64,000 bases of DNA from Flaccisagitta enflata (Eukaryota > Chaetognatha > Sagittoidea > Aphragmophora), in contig OZ231128.1 in assembly GCA_965153355.1 (NCBI GenBank), forward strand, positions 8,680,001 to 8,744,000, in the 5' to 3' direction. Below are positions 11,769 to 24,655 of the stretch, piece by piece. The position numbers and the translations under genes were made by a program. Every line of letters begins with the position of its first letter. Positions within the stretch are counted from its first letter, which is position 1. Under the pieces are notes generated by a model. The model worked only from the letters and a program-made list of their open reading frames with translations. It did not search any database and was not told where the DNA came from.

Positions 11769-13121
11769 GCGATGTGGGTCGCTGCCGGCGCGTCGGTCAC
11801 TGACGCTGCGTGGATTGTTGTCACTGCGTCGGTCGCTGACGCTGCGAAGATTGCTGTCGCTGCGTCGGTCGCCGCTTTGTCGGTCGCTGCTGTGTCGGTC
11901 GCTGCCGCGTTGGTCATTCCTGCCCTGTCGGTTACCGCTGTTTCGTCGGTCGCCGCTGACATGTCTTTCACTGCGGTGGTCGTTGGCGTTATCATAAACG
12001 CCGTTTCCATGTGATTGTATCTTCTTCACTTTGCTTTCAATTTGCTCAATGCTTTTCGCCATGTCCAACATGATGGATTGGCAATCTTTTTGCCATTTCT
12101 TTGTATCATCATCCACGATCTTTTTTTCTATGCTCTCCGCCTTTTCAACTGCCTGTGAAAGGCGATCGATTTTTTCCGATGATATTGTTTCTTTCATCTC
12201 GGAGATAAGCTTTTCTTGTTGTTCTTGGCTTTTTGTCAGGAGCGTATTTGACTGGGTGACAAAGGAAGACGAAGCTGATTCGAGTTTGTTCATCAGGATA
12301 CGATTCATATCTTCCAATTTGACCAGTTGTGTTTCCTTTTGATCGAGATAGTGTTCGAGTGTTTCAATCTGCGAATCTTTGAATGCAATAACTTTTCTAG
12401 ATTCCATCAAAAAGGCCGTAGATTCTATCAGAAAGGACGTGAGATCGCAGCAAGGTTCTTCTAGTTGCTGTTTTTTGTTAGACGGGGTTTCTTCCGTGGG
12501 AGAAATTTGGTTTGCGTCATGGCCTGTTGTCAAAACGTCATTCACATTCATTGCTGCAAAGCTTGTTTCGATCACATCAATGGCGTCATTTATCGCGTCA
12601 TCTGTTGCCGTTGATTGCTCGTCCTTCTTTTCACACTCTCCTTCCTTTCCAATCCATGACTGGATTTTTTCCGAAAGTTTGGCAGATAATATCGCCGATG
12701 GTGTTTGGCACGGGTTGATACGCGACGGTCGTAGCGGGGTAGATGTTTTTTCTTTTGATGTCTTATCATCTTCATCTTCGTCTTCTTCATTTTCATCACC
12801 TTCATTTTCATCATCAGAATCTGTAATCGATTCCGAAACGGAGGATGTGCGGTATGAGTCATGAGAAAACATGTCTTGGGACTGAGAAGTTGATTCACCG
12901 TCTTTACCGTCGTTTTCTGCGTTTTCAATGTACTTTGTGACCAAGTCACGGACTCTCGAATCTTTTTCTTTGTCTTCCCCGACGAATGTTATGATCCTTT
13001 GTTTGACAACTGGGGCTTTTCCCTTTGTGTCGAGACCGAGAGCCGAACACACGTGTTGATGAGCAGTGATGCGTTTGTTTTTTCCCCTGCCCAAAAACGC
13101 GCTTAGAGCCTTGGAAGTCAT
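11097..13121 (-). pseudogene. LINE ORF1: coiled coil, basic linker and SGNH/GDSL esterase domain, one internal stop
   Basis: One 675-codon frame from ATG 13121 to the stop at 11097, broken only by an in-frame TAA at 11724-11726 inside a polyasparagine (AAC)n tract. Residues ~1-75 form a basic N-terminal region and ~76-170 are acidic. Residues ~240-370 are heptad-rich coiled coil. Then comes an Arg/Ser/Asp-rich segment with repeated SDRR. After the poly-Asn linker comes an SGNH esterase fold: block I VSDSNAKYLD, block III VGLND, block V DDIHYNDFGAKIL. Esterase domains are known in ORF1 proteins of CR1-like LINEs. The stop may make this copy inactive; the rest of the frame is clean. Confidence 0.85.
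11665..11770 (+). repeat. (GTT)n tract inside LINE ORF1
   Basis: Encodes Asn/Gln runs on the minus strand. An extra ATAA-type interruption here creates the TAA at 11724-11726 that splits ORF1. Confidence 0.95.
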
Positions 13122-13445
13122 GATGACAAAGATATAGATTCAGAAGTTTCCAGTAGCGAGAAATGTGAGATGATGAGATAATGGCGTGATTTGTAATGGC
13201 AAGATTTGCAACGACGGAATTCACAAAAATGAGATTTGCAAAGGCAAAGGTGGCGTTATTTACAGTCGTGAGATTTAACGTAGTAATTAGAAAGTCAATT
13301 TCATTGCTAAAATCGATACTAGCAATGACGAAGTGTAGAGAGGAGTAGTCATTCGAATAATGGCGAAAAATTGAGAGTAACGATTCCAGTAATGATATAC
13401 AGATTCAGTTTGTACGATAAGAATTTGTGAGGGCGGTCTCTGCCT
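13122..13445 (-). other. Probable LINE 5' untranslated region
   Basis: Sequence upstream of ORF1 with no frame or repeat of its own. The element's 5' end probably lies near 13440, where the GGGATTTGGG minisatellite begins; no target duplication could be identified because the 3' end is missing. Confidence 0.45.
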
Positions 13446-14446
13446 ATTTTTACCCCACGGATTAATCTTGGGCGTTGAGGCTAGAATTTAGAGTTTTGGG
13501 GTCGGGATATGGGTGTCAAGGCTTGATTTGAGGCCTGAAGCATATATTTTGACATGGTCAGCAAGCCCCAAAGGACCCAATGACCTATGCTTTGCACTAG
13601 GATTTGGACCATTGGACTGGAATTTGAGCCAGGGTATAAGCCTTGTGCTGGGATTTGGGCTTGAGGGATGGGATTTGAGCCTGGAGGTCAGGACTTGAGC
13701 TTCAATGATGGAATTTGGGCTTTGAGGATGGGATTTGGGCTTCAAGGCAGGGATTTGAGCCTTGTGGTTGGGATTTGGGCCTTGATGCTAAAATAACGGT
13801 CTCCAAGAGGGATGAAGGGAGGGATAGCAGGGTAGGAAGTAGAAAAGAAGGCTGGGATTTGGGCATGGAGGATGGGGTTAGAGCTTCGAGGTCAAAAAAA
13901 TTGCTAAAAAAAGGCCTGTGTTTGAGCTTCAAGGGTGGAAATTGGGCCACAAAGATGGGATTTGGACTTCGAGGTTGGGATTTGGGCTTCAAGGCTGGGA
14001 TTTGAGCCTTGAGGCTGGGATTTAAGCCTTGTGGCCAAGGTTTGGATCTTGTGGTAGGATTTGGGCTTTAGGGCTGGGATTTGGGCCTGGAAACGGGTTT
14101 GAGCTTCAAGGCTAGGGTTTGGGCCTTGAGGGAAGGATTTGGGTTATAAGAGGGGAGGGTATGAAGGAAAGGGAGAGGGATTTAAGCTTGGGTAATTAGG
14201 CTAGGATTTAGGGCTGGGATATGGGTGTCAAGGCTTGATTTGAGGCCTGAAGCATATATTTTGACATGGTCAGCAGGCCCCGAAGGACCCGATGACCTAT
14301 GCCTTGCACTAGGATATGGAATGTTGGACTGGAATTTGGGCTTCAAGGATGGCATAAGGGTCTCCAAGAGGGATGAAGGGAGGGATAGAGGGGTATGAAG
14401 AAGAAAAGAAGGCTGGGATTTGGGAAGGAGGATGGGGTTTGAGCCT
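13446..14446 (+). repeat. GGGATTTGGGC minisatellite with a 712-bp-spaced duplication
   Basis: Degenerate ~20-bp units (GCTGGGATTTGGGCCTTGAG). A distinctive non-repeat block with GCATATATTTTGACATGGTC occurs near 13538 and again near 14250, an offset of 712 bp. This shows that a segment containing both repeat and spacer was duplicated in tandem. Confidence 0.9.
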
Positions 14447-14875
14447 CAAGGATGGGATTTGGGCTTTGAGGCTGGGATTTGGGCCACAAGGCAGGGATTA
14501 GGGCCTCAAGGCTGGGATTTGAGCCTATAGGATGCGATTTGGGCCTCAAGGGGGGGTACAAAGAAGATCAAGGATGGGATTTGGGCTTTGAGGCTGGGAT
14601 TTGGGCCACAAGGCAGGGATTAGGGCCTCAAGGCTGGGATTTGAGCCTATAGGATGCGATTTGGGCCTCAAGGGGGGGTACAAAGAAGATCAAGGATGGG
14701 ATTTGGGCTTTGAGGCTGGGATTTGGGCCACAAGGCAGGGATTAGGGCCTCAAGGCTGGGATTTGAGCCTATAGGATGCGATTTGGGCCTCAAGGGGGGG
14801 TACAAAGAAGATCAAGGATGGGATTTGGGCTTTGAGGCTGGGATTTGGGCCACAAGGCAGGGATTAGGGAAGGAA
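14447..14875 (+). repeat. 122-bp higher-order tandem repeat
   Basis: Units start with CAAGGATGGGATTTGGGCTT at 14447, 14569, 14691 and 14813. The spacing is exactly 122 bp and the copies look identical; the last one is truncated. Each unit holds six short GGGATTTGGG-type repeats plus GGGGGGGTACAAAGAAGAT. Confidence 0.95.
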
Positions 14876-15605
14876 AAGAAAGAGAAAGATGGGTGGTGAA
14901 GGAAAAGAAAGAGAAAGATGGGTGGTGAAAGAAAGGAGGAGAAAGATGGGTGGTGAACAAAAAGAAAGAAAAAGATGGGTGGTGAAGGAAAAGAAAGGTA
15001 AAGATGGATGGTGAAGGAAAAGAAAGAGAAAGATGGTGGTGAAGGAAAAGAAAGAGAAAGATGGGTGGTGAAGGAAAAGAAAGAAAATGGGTGGTGAAGG
15101 AAAAAAAAGAAAGATGGGTGGTGAAGGAAAAAGAAAGAAAGATGGGTGGTGAAGGAAAGAAGAGAAAGATGGGTGGTGAAGGAAAAGAAAGAGAAAGATG
15201 GGTGGTGAAGGAAAAGAAAGAGAAAGATGGGTGGTGAACGAGGAGAAAGATGGGTGGTGAAGGAAAAGAAAGAGAAAGATGGGTGGTGAAGGAAAAGAAA
15301 GAGAAAGATGGGTGGTGAAGGAAAAGAAAGAGAAAGATGGGTGGTGAAGGAAAAGAAAGAGAAAGATAGGTGGTGAAGGGAAAGAAAGAGAAAGATGGGT
15401 GGTGAAGGAAAAGAAAGAGAAAGATGGGTCGGTAAGGAAAAGAAAGAGAAAAATGGGTGGTGAAGGAAAAGAAAGAGAAAGATTGGTGGTGAAGGAGGAG
15501 AAAGATGGGTGGTGAACAAAAAGAAAGAAAAAGATGGGTGGTGAAGGAAAAGAAAGGAAAAGATGGATGGTGAAGGGAAAGAAAGAGAAAGATGGTTGGT
15601 GAAAG
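14876..15605 (+). repeat. 29-bp minisatellite GATGGGTGGTGAAGGAAAAG
   Basis: About 25 units of 29 bp built from GATGGGTGGTGAAGG plus AAAAGAAAGAGAAA. It opens a 339-codon Ser/Phe/Pro frame on the other strand that is only a by-product. Confidence 0.95.
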
Positions 15606-15883
15606 AGAAGGAAAGTGAAGGAAGAAGAATTGAAGGAGGTGAGTAAATAGAAAAGGTATGAAGGAGAGAGGGAGGAGGTGAAGGAGGGGAAGGTGGAGAT
15701 GATGAAGGGTGTCCAGGATTTGTATGATAGGAAGGAGGAAAAAGATGAAAGGTATTCTCGATGTGGAAGCTGGAAGAAGGAGAAAGAAAGTTGAGTGTGT
15801 TAAAGGGCAATGAAGATGTAAGATGGAACATGTGAAGGATGAAAATAGGTCAGGACTTTGGTTAACATTTCTTGCGTTAAGAA
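15606..15883. other. Purine-rich spacer
   Basis: GAAGGAGG-rich sequence grading out of the minisatellite; no gene seen. Confidence 0.6.
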
Positions 15884-16135
15884 TAATGTCACAATACTGA
15901 ATATTCTACCACAAATTGAATTACATCTAATGACATCTAATGACATCTGATGACAATAATGTCACACCACTGAATGTTTTACCACAAATTGAATTACCTC
16001 TAATGAAGTCTGATGACAAAAATGTTACACCAATGAATATCTCACCACAAATTGAATTACCTCAAATGTATCTAATGTATCTAATGTATCTAATGACATC
16101 TAAAGGCAGTATTTTATTACAAATTGAACTAAATC
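15884..16135 (+). repeat. ~65-75-bp minisatellite
   Basis: Three diverged units, each containing ACCACAAATTGAATTAC and then TCTAATGACATCTGATGACA. A short (ATGTATCTA)n run lies near 16075. Confidence 0.8.
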
Positions 16136-17698
16136 CTTTGACAAATGTCAAGAAACACCAAGTTGGCAGGGTTAGAATTAGCCATTATTTCAATGATTCA
16201 AATTCAACAAAACTATTCATCCCTCTATAGCTGATGAAGTCTCATTTACAAATCCATAGATGAATTTCGTTAACTGAGCTCATTTTTTATGCAAATTAAG
16301 ATTAACTAGACATATTTTGTACACAAATTATACAAAAAAAATGTTTATGGTAGTGATAAAATCAATATGACGATATTTTTATTCAAATTATGTTTAAACG
16401 CAATAGTCTGAGGAAGTTTCAGTGAAAAAAATCGAAATTTCACGAATTTTCAGAAAATCTCTATAAGCACCAATTTTGGTTGGTTGGGCAGTGCAGTAAA
16501 ACTTTTTTTGCTAAGTTCTTCTTAATACCATTGATGTAGATCCTCTTCAAGAACTTTCATGCAAAATTTCAGCCAAATCGGAAAAGGCATTCAAAAGTTA
16601 TGCGACTTTTTCATTTTTTTTGTCTGGTAGGCTGGTTGGTCTGGTAGGACTGCTCGACATTCTTTAGGTCGCATCAGAATTTAGGCAAAGGACTCTCATG
16701 ATCCAGATACCAACCACGCAAAATTTCATTGGGCTAACTCAAATAGTTCCTGAGATATGCGAATTTGAATTTTGAGAAATTTTACCACATCAAAACTTAA
16801 AAGCATCGCAAATTTGTGTGAGAAGCGCTGTGTGGAAACAAAGAATTAACTACGACGATTGTCCGACAAGCGTATCAATTCTGTTCACACTTCGAGGACC
16901 AACAAAATGTTAAATTTCATTGTGGCTAAACGCTTGGGAGTTAAGATTTCAAATTATCAGGGTAGAATCAAAATTTCACGCTCTTTCACATGGTGTTGTC
17001 AGTTTTTATGTGAATTTTGTCACTTTGACACAATAGTGGCATATCTAAAGCGTTAGGTAAGCGTTAGGAAGAAGTTTGGGGGTGTGCGCGAATTGATACG
17101 CTTCAAGAAAAATGCTGTTTCTCTGCTTAGGATCAACCCAATAACATGAAAATAGAGGGGAATGTCCTTCAAGTAGTTGTGCATCGATTGGCAAAAGAAA
17201 AAATGCTTAATGTTTAAGACAAAGGAGGTTTTAAAAAATAAGTATCATGATAGTCAGCATTAAGAGAAAAAAAGGAAAAAAATCGAGAAGGGGTAAATTT
17301 GAATTATATACCATTTTTGGTAACTCATTGTTTGCGTAATGAGTTAAATTTTTGTATGTATCCTGTGGGATTGATAATGGTCGGGGAACACTCATAATTT
17401 CATATGACAAGACATTTTATGATTGGTTTTGCTTGCTTTTTTCTACTGGAGACAGAATGGAGACATGCCAAAAATAGCCCTTTGATTGAATTTTTGGACC
17501 CCCTAGGGGTAGGGGAGGCCACAAAAAAGGGTTTGAAATTGTGCACTGGGTAGTAATGAATGTATTTGAACCGTTGAAATCATTTCCAATGATGTGACTG
17601 AAGCTTGACCTAACATAGAATGGCAGAAAGTCGGGCCCTCGAGCTTGCTGTGGAACCGTGACATTTGCCCTTTATGTCTTTATGTAAAACTCGACTTT
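16136..17698. other. No gene seen
   Basis: AT-rich intergenic sequence. The 65-codon frame at 16859-17056 shows no domain, splice context or codon signature that I can support. Confidence 0.5.
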
Positions 17699-17750
17699 GG
17701 GCGTGTTTCTACTGACGACAAGAGTCTCGATTGTTTCTATTAGTGATGTG

Positions 17751-17985
17751 GAAGCGGAAGCGGAAGCGGAAGCGGAAGCGGGTGGAAGCGGCACTTTCTC
17801 ACTGGAAGCGAAAGCGGAAGCGGAAGCGGTTTTCAGAATCTTAGCGGAAGCGGAAGCGGAAGCGGAAGCGGTTTTTAAAATTTTGGTGAAAGCGGAAGCG
17901 GAAATTAAAAATCCAATGGAAGCGGAAGCGGAAGCGGAAGCAGATACAGTGGAAGCGGAAGCGGAAGCGCTGAAAGCTTCCGCTT
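17751..17985 (+). repeat. GGAAGC hexamer array, left end of hAT copy 1
   Basis: Interrupted hexamer runs; the array ends in inverted hexamers (GCTTCC) near 17978-17990. In hAT elements, subterminal motif repeats are transposase binding sites; that role here is inference. Confidence 0.9.
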
Positions 17986-18606
17986 CCACTTATACACATT
18001 ATCAGGCTTCAGTAATTGTATTCTTGTATATTTGGTTTTCCCAATATATGTAACCAATTTTGTAATTTTCACTATACAATACAAATCAATATAAAAAGAA
18101 ACAGTAAGGAAAAAAATCAAGGGAAAGTAAAAAAAAAATCAATTAAATGAATAAGCATTCAAGATTCTGAGAACAGAATAAGTAAAAGTGATAAATAAAA
18201 AAGAAGAAGAAGAAAAAGAAGATGAAAGTGAAAGTGGGTAAAAGATAAAGAAAAGGAAGAGGAAGAGGAAATTGTGTGAGTTTGAATGACTGAAAGAAAA
18301 AGGAGAAGAGGAAGAAAAATTTGAGGAGGAAGAAGAAGAAGAAGTCAAAAAAAAGATAATAAGAGTTTTGGCGATCAAAGAATAAGGAAGAAAAATTTGA
18401 GGAGGGAGAAGAAGAAGAAGTCAAAAAAAAGATAATAAGAGTTTTGGCGATCAAAGAATAAGGGAGAGGAAGAAGAAAAATTTGAGTGAGTGAAAGATAA
18501 AGAAGAGGAGGATGAAGAAGAAGAATGCATATTTGTTAAAGAGAGAGTGAATAGCTACAGTTTCAGGGGGTGAAGAAGAGGATAAAGATTAAAAATATAG
18601 ATTAAA

Positions 18607-19250
<644 letters not shown>

Positions 19251-19857
19251 ACACATACACACTCACACACACAAACAAAAAAATAAAAAAATAAACAATC
19301 ATAGCTTTAACATCTAATGATAGCTATAAGAAAAATAAAGCTTTTTATCAAATCATAAAGATGAAAATATCTATATGCAGCATTCATCCAATCCAATTTA
19401 AAAAATCATTATAACGTATAAATCATTATTAATACTTAGTTTATCAATATTATGTTTGTCTGTTTCTTTGCCTGCCTAACACTCATGCTCATCTCTTGAT
19501 TTGCAAAATGATCATTCCAATTATGATAAATCTAAATTTGGTAGTTTAGATAACAAGTTATTTTTAAGTTTTTTTATAGTGATTTTGTTTTGTACAAAAA
19601 ATATAATTGATTGATTTATTTATAATTAAGAATAAAACATCTGGTAGCTTTTTTTATTTTTACCAACTACATTATTTTCATTTTCATATCATTTTTATAT
19701 CTATAGTCAAGGGTTTTTATGTATTATAACTATACTTTTCCATTTGAAAAATATTTATTTTTCTTACTCAAGATTCTCGTGAATCAAGTATGATTGAAAA
19801 TAAAGTTCTTTTATATTATAAGATTAGATAAAATAATATAGGCTTTATGTAGTGGAT

Positions 19858-20040
19858 ATGGTAATGGAAGAGGAAGCGGAAGCGGAAATGGAAGCGGAAG
19901 CGGAAGCGGAAGCGGAAAAAATTGAAATAGAAGCGGAAGGAAGCGAAAAAAAATTTCAATGGAAGCGGAAGCGGAAGCGGAAGCGGAAGCAAAAAAAATT
20001 TTGAAAATGGAAGCGGAAGCGGAAGCGGTCCAAAAATTAG
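19858..20040 (+). repeat. GGAAGC hexamer array, right end of hAT copy 1
   Basis: Several runs of GGAAGCGGAAGC separated by A/T-rich gaps, ending 17 bp before the right terminus. Confidence 0.9.
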
Positions 20041-20273
20041 GTGCTTCCACATCACTAGTTTCTATGGACACATTTTCATGAATTACAACTGACCCAAAAG
20101 GGAGTGAGCAAAGTGAGTGAGCAAGCCAGTGAACAGAGCGAGCGAGTAAAGCAAGCATAATAAAGCAGAGCGCTGTGGAGCGTGTGAGTGGAGTGAGCTA
20201 TGCGAGTGAACAAACATAGCGAGCGACCAAGTGGCCCCATAAAAACACAATTTTCACGAGTAGAAACAGATCC

Positions 20274-20919
20274 GATGTCTCACTTGGAACTGTATCCTTA
20301 CAAGGTATGAACTGCACCTGAGTAACACACTAGAAATGTCTCACTACAAAATAGATTACACCTGGATGTCATATCACAGATTGTCTTACAACAAATGAGC
20401 ACATTTTCTCATTAATGTCTTACCGCTAAAGAGTGTTTGTCGTTTGTTTCGAGTTTTCTTCCATCGCTGAGTTGAAAAAGAGGCCAAACCAGCAAAAATG
20501 CACAAAAAACTCCGCTTGGTCCCATCATCAAGTATGAGTGCAGTTTTACGATCTGATGATATGAAATTAATCAAACGATGTGTGGAACAAATAATCCACC
20601 AAACAGCTACAGTAAACGCGTGAATCTTGAATTCATGTATTTGGTAAAGTCATGTGATTCAATTCATTGATTTCAATTCATTGAAACCATCACGATTCAA
20701 ATATTGTGTAAATATAGTGTAATTCATGGACGAAAAAATTGATCAATGTACCGTCAAAACCTCGGAGGGAGTGAAAACATTTGTGAGGGAAAAAAAAAGA
20801 CATGTTCGAGTTGCTACTCGTACATGTATAAAAATGAGTGCTGCTGAGAGAGCCTAAAAGAGGGGTGTTACCCTGCATCTCTCGTCGATTTCAGAATAAG
20901 TTAATGTTTTGATCTTTTT
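20274..20919. other. No gene seen
   Basis: Contains ACTACAAAATAGATTACACC-type sequence loosely like the 15884-16135 repeat. No supported gene. Confidence 0.5.
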
Positions 20920-21109
20920 AGTCGCGTGCACGCGACTCTACAACCCGCTTTCTACGTTGGTCGGTCGGTCGGTTGGTCTGTCACACTTTACTTTTTTTTA
21001 TGATTTTATTTTTTTGACGTCACCGCTCCTGCCCAAATGGTCTGCTGACGTCAAATATGGCCCCTGCCCACCCGCATGCAACTTCGGTAGCCGTGTATCC
21101 GGCTTTGTT
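20920..21109 (+). mobile_element. HEL-A short copy
   Basis: Begins with the perfect hairpin AGTCGCGTGCACGCGACT after a T run. Then come CTCTACAACCCGCT, a (GTCG)n microsatellite and unique sequence. It ends CCGTGTATCCGGCTTTGTT. Complete short form, 190 bp. Confidence 0.9.
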
Positions 21110-21592
21110 TTTTTAAAGCTCAAGTGGAAAACAAAAAACGATTTTTCATGAAAGGGACAGCAAGTTAACAACTTCTCTCTTTGATTTTTCATTTGTCTTC
21201 AATGTTTAAGCAAACAGTTTCCTTATAATTGAGCATATGAAGTTGTTATGAAGACAAAATTGAAGGTAAGAATCGCAGCGATATTTGAATTCTAGTATGT
21301 TTGGAATCGTCTACAAACATTTGAGCTACAAACTGAAGAGGTCGATTCATTTTCCTTCCTTTTTCCTTTTCTACCTTTTTTTTTCTCGTTTTGTCCAATT
21401 CAGGTTTTCATTTGGATTAATCTTTGGCAAAGGAAATTTAATCCCTCAATTATTTATTTTCTTTTATTCCAAAAGCTTTATCATTAAATAGAAAAATCGT
21501 GTTGTCATTTCTAGTTCTTTTGAGCTGAGTCAGTGTTTCGCTTGACTTATCAAAGTTGGTGGAATTACCTCAGAGTGTGTGTGTGTGTGTGT

Positions 21593-21669
<77 letters not shown>

Positions 21670-21883
21670 CGTGTGTGTGTGGGGGGGGGTATTTTCGAAC
21701 TGCTTCAATTTTAAGTGAGTCAGAGTGAGGTTGATCTATGGTTCTATTCGATGGTTCAATCGTATACCCTGTCGCTCTCAATTTTACTGAGACTGTCTCT
21801 ATGTCCTTGTTTCTGTGCCTCGGTGTCTATTTGGTCTCTGGAAATGACTTTGTATTTACCACCCTCAACATTTTGTTTTTACA
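21110..21883. other. No gene seen; contains (GT)n at 21574-21680
   Basis: A ~105-bp (GT)n microsatellite ends in GTGGGGGGGGG. The remainder is AT-rich without a supported gene. Confidence 0.7.
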
Positions 21884-22660
21884 AGCTACAGTATGATCTT
21901 TCTGAACTGTAACGTAAGATGAGAACATAGCACGAAAAGTAGAAGAGCTAGCTACAATCTGAAAAAAACACTTGGAAGATATGAGTTTGCAGATTTTTGA
22001 TGAAAAATCCAAAGGACTTTTTCTTTTATTTTGATCTGATTAACGCATGTGAATCAAAAAGCAGATTCTGCCAAAAAAAGCTGTTTTGTAGTAACTGTTT
22101 TTCTGTAAATCGTTATTATTTCTGAATGGTTTGAGCTACAGATCCCAGATTGGTCTCAAATAAAAGATATTTTGATGTGGTTTTTGGAGAAAAACAAAGA
22201 CAGCGATTTTTAAAAAGAGTTATCCTGCCAACCATGAACGATTTAGTTGTTTCGGGATAAATTATTTGCAGAATTGACTTTCAGTTAACCAAATGCATTC
22301 AAAACTTAAAAAAAATTTTGTCTGTTGAGCTTTTCCTAAAAAGTACTTCAAAATAGCTTTCATTTGGGACCAATCTGGCATCTGTAGCTCAAACGGTTTA
22401 GAAATGAGAGCTATTTAAAGAGAAACAGTTTAGCCGATATTTTTACTACTTTTTCCATTTTTCCACTTTTCAAAATTTCAATCCCAATTGAAAAAGTAAG
22501 ATGGATATCAGTTTTCTTTCTAAAAAACCTTTAGAATCTCTTAACAAATAACTGCTAACTCTCACCTTTTAGGAGCTTCTTTCAGAATTTGGCTAGCTCC
22601 TCTAGTTTTTGCATAATGTTCTCATCTAATGTTACAGTTGAAAAAAATCATACTGTAGCT
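21884..22660. mobile_element. Foldback MITE, TA-flanked, CAGTATGAT ends (copy 1)
   Basis: A long inverted repeat: TACAGTATGAT with CTGTAACGTAAGATGAGAAC on the left mirrors GTTACAGTTG and ATCATACTGTA on the right. Both sides have TA immediately outside CAGTATGAT/ATCATACTG, as in Tc1/mariner insertions. The inner arms contain GAGCTACAGATCCCAGATTGG and its mirror. Related copies lie at 38067-40665 and 51425-52218. No transposase. Confidence 0.82.
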
Positions 22661-22940
22661 GAACTTATGCATGTGAGGGTCTGTCCCTGAAATCAGGCAG
22701 ACTTTTTCATTGTTCACCTGTCTAATCATCCTCATCTTTTTGACTCTTTCTGTCTGTCTCTGTGTCTATTTATCTTTTTGAAGGTCCATTAACCATTACT
22801 CTCTGTCAGTCTGTTTGTCTGTTAGCAGATTTATCAGACACATCCTCAATCCGTTATTTTTTTTTCTTTGACTCTCTTTGTGTCTTTGTCTCTATCTCTG
22901 CGTGTCTCTGTTTCTATCACTAATTCTCTCACTTTATCTT
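22661..22940. other. No gene seen
   Basis: Pyrimidine-rich (TCTGTCTCTGT) sequence leading into the TTTC microsatellite. Confidence 0.6.
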
Positions 22941-23445
<505 letters not shown>

Positions 23446-23551
23446 CTTATTCTTATTATTTTTCTTATTCCCTCACTATGTTTGTGACTGCCTCCCTATC
23501 AATCCCTATCTCTCCGTCACTTCCTGTCACCCTGTCTGTCTGTCTGTCTGC

Positions 23552-23585
23552 CTGCCTGTCTTCGTCTCTTTCTCTCTCTCCCTCT

Positions 23586-23632
<47 letters not shown>
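23552..23632 (+). repeat. (TC)n microsatellite
   Basis: TC run preceded by (CTGT)n at 23528-23560. Confidence 0.95.
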
Positions 23633-23634
<2 letters not shown>

Positions 23635-23836
23635 TTCTCTGACACAAGAAAGGTAAAAAAGCTGTTGACGTTTCTTGAGTTGAAATTGAAGACAAGTTGA
23701 CAATAAAAAACTGATCGCAAAAAAAAAAGAAGACAATTTTCTGTTGTCAATGTTTTCTGTCGAGAATTTGAAATAAATTGTCTCCTTTTCAGCAAAATTG
23801 CGGAAAAAAAAGAATAATAAAAGACAGGAAGGCAAC

Positions 23837-23971
23837 ATGGATAACACTTATGTTGTATTGCAGGGAAAGATTTGCAGGAAAGAGAATATCAATGACACAA
23901 AAGCAGCACTAAATGAAATGAAAGTATTGACACAAGTCCGGAGTTGCAAACATCCGAATCTTGCCCAATGA
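23837..23971 (+). CDS. Possible orphan exon or gene fragment, unidentified
   Basis: A 44-codon frame with ordinary, non-repetitive amino acid composition, ending in ALNEMKVLTQVRSCKHPNLAQ. A possible splice acceptor (TATTGCAG) lies at the frame's ninth codon. A second frame just downstream (about 23970-24045) also looks protein-like, with RYKAAQVLSELAGVV, before it runs into the AAC microsatellite. The HPNL block is faintly reminiscent of a kinase helix C and the second of a helical repeat, but neither is enough to name a family. It may be a decayed gene piece. Confidence 0.2.
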   Translation: MDNTYVVLQGKICRKENINDTKAALNEMKVLTQVRSCKHPNLAQ

Positions 23972-24050
23972 ATAATCAGGTCAGATACAAGGCTGCCCAA
24001 GTCTTGAGCGAGTTGGCAGGGGTAGTGATAAAAAAGGCTAACCATGTATT

Positions 24051-24575
<525 letters not shown>

Positions 24576-24655
24576 CGACAACAATTGCCTCTTTTGATCC
24601 TAACACATTTTATCAGCATTTCCTTGTGTCCAAGGACCAGAGAGAAATTAGCTTT

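Noticed and set aside
12031-12864. Plus-strand frames of 68-161 codons
   Set aside because: Antisense shadows of LINE ORF1, which has domain evidence on the minus strand.
14812-15831. 339-codon Phe/Ser/Pro-rich frame on the minus strand
   Set aside because: Created by the 29-bp minisatellite; it terminates in unrelated purine-rich sequence and has no domain.
16859-17056. 65-codon plus-strand frame as a small gene
   Set aside because: No domain, no splice or regulatory context; chance length in AT-rich sequence.
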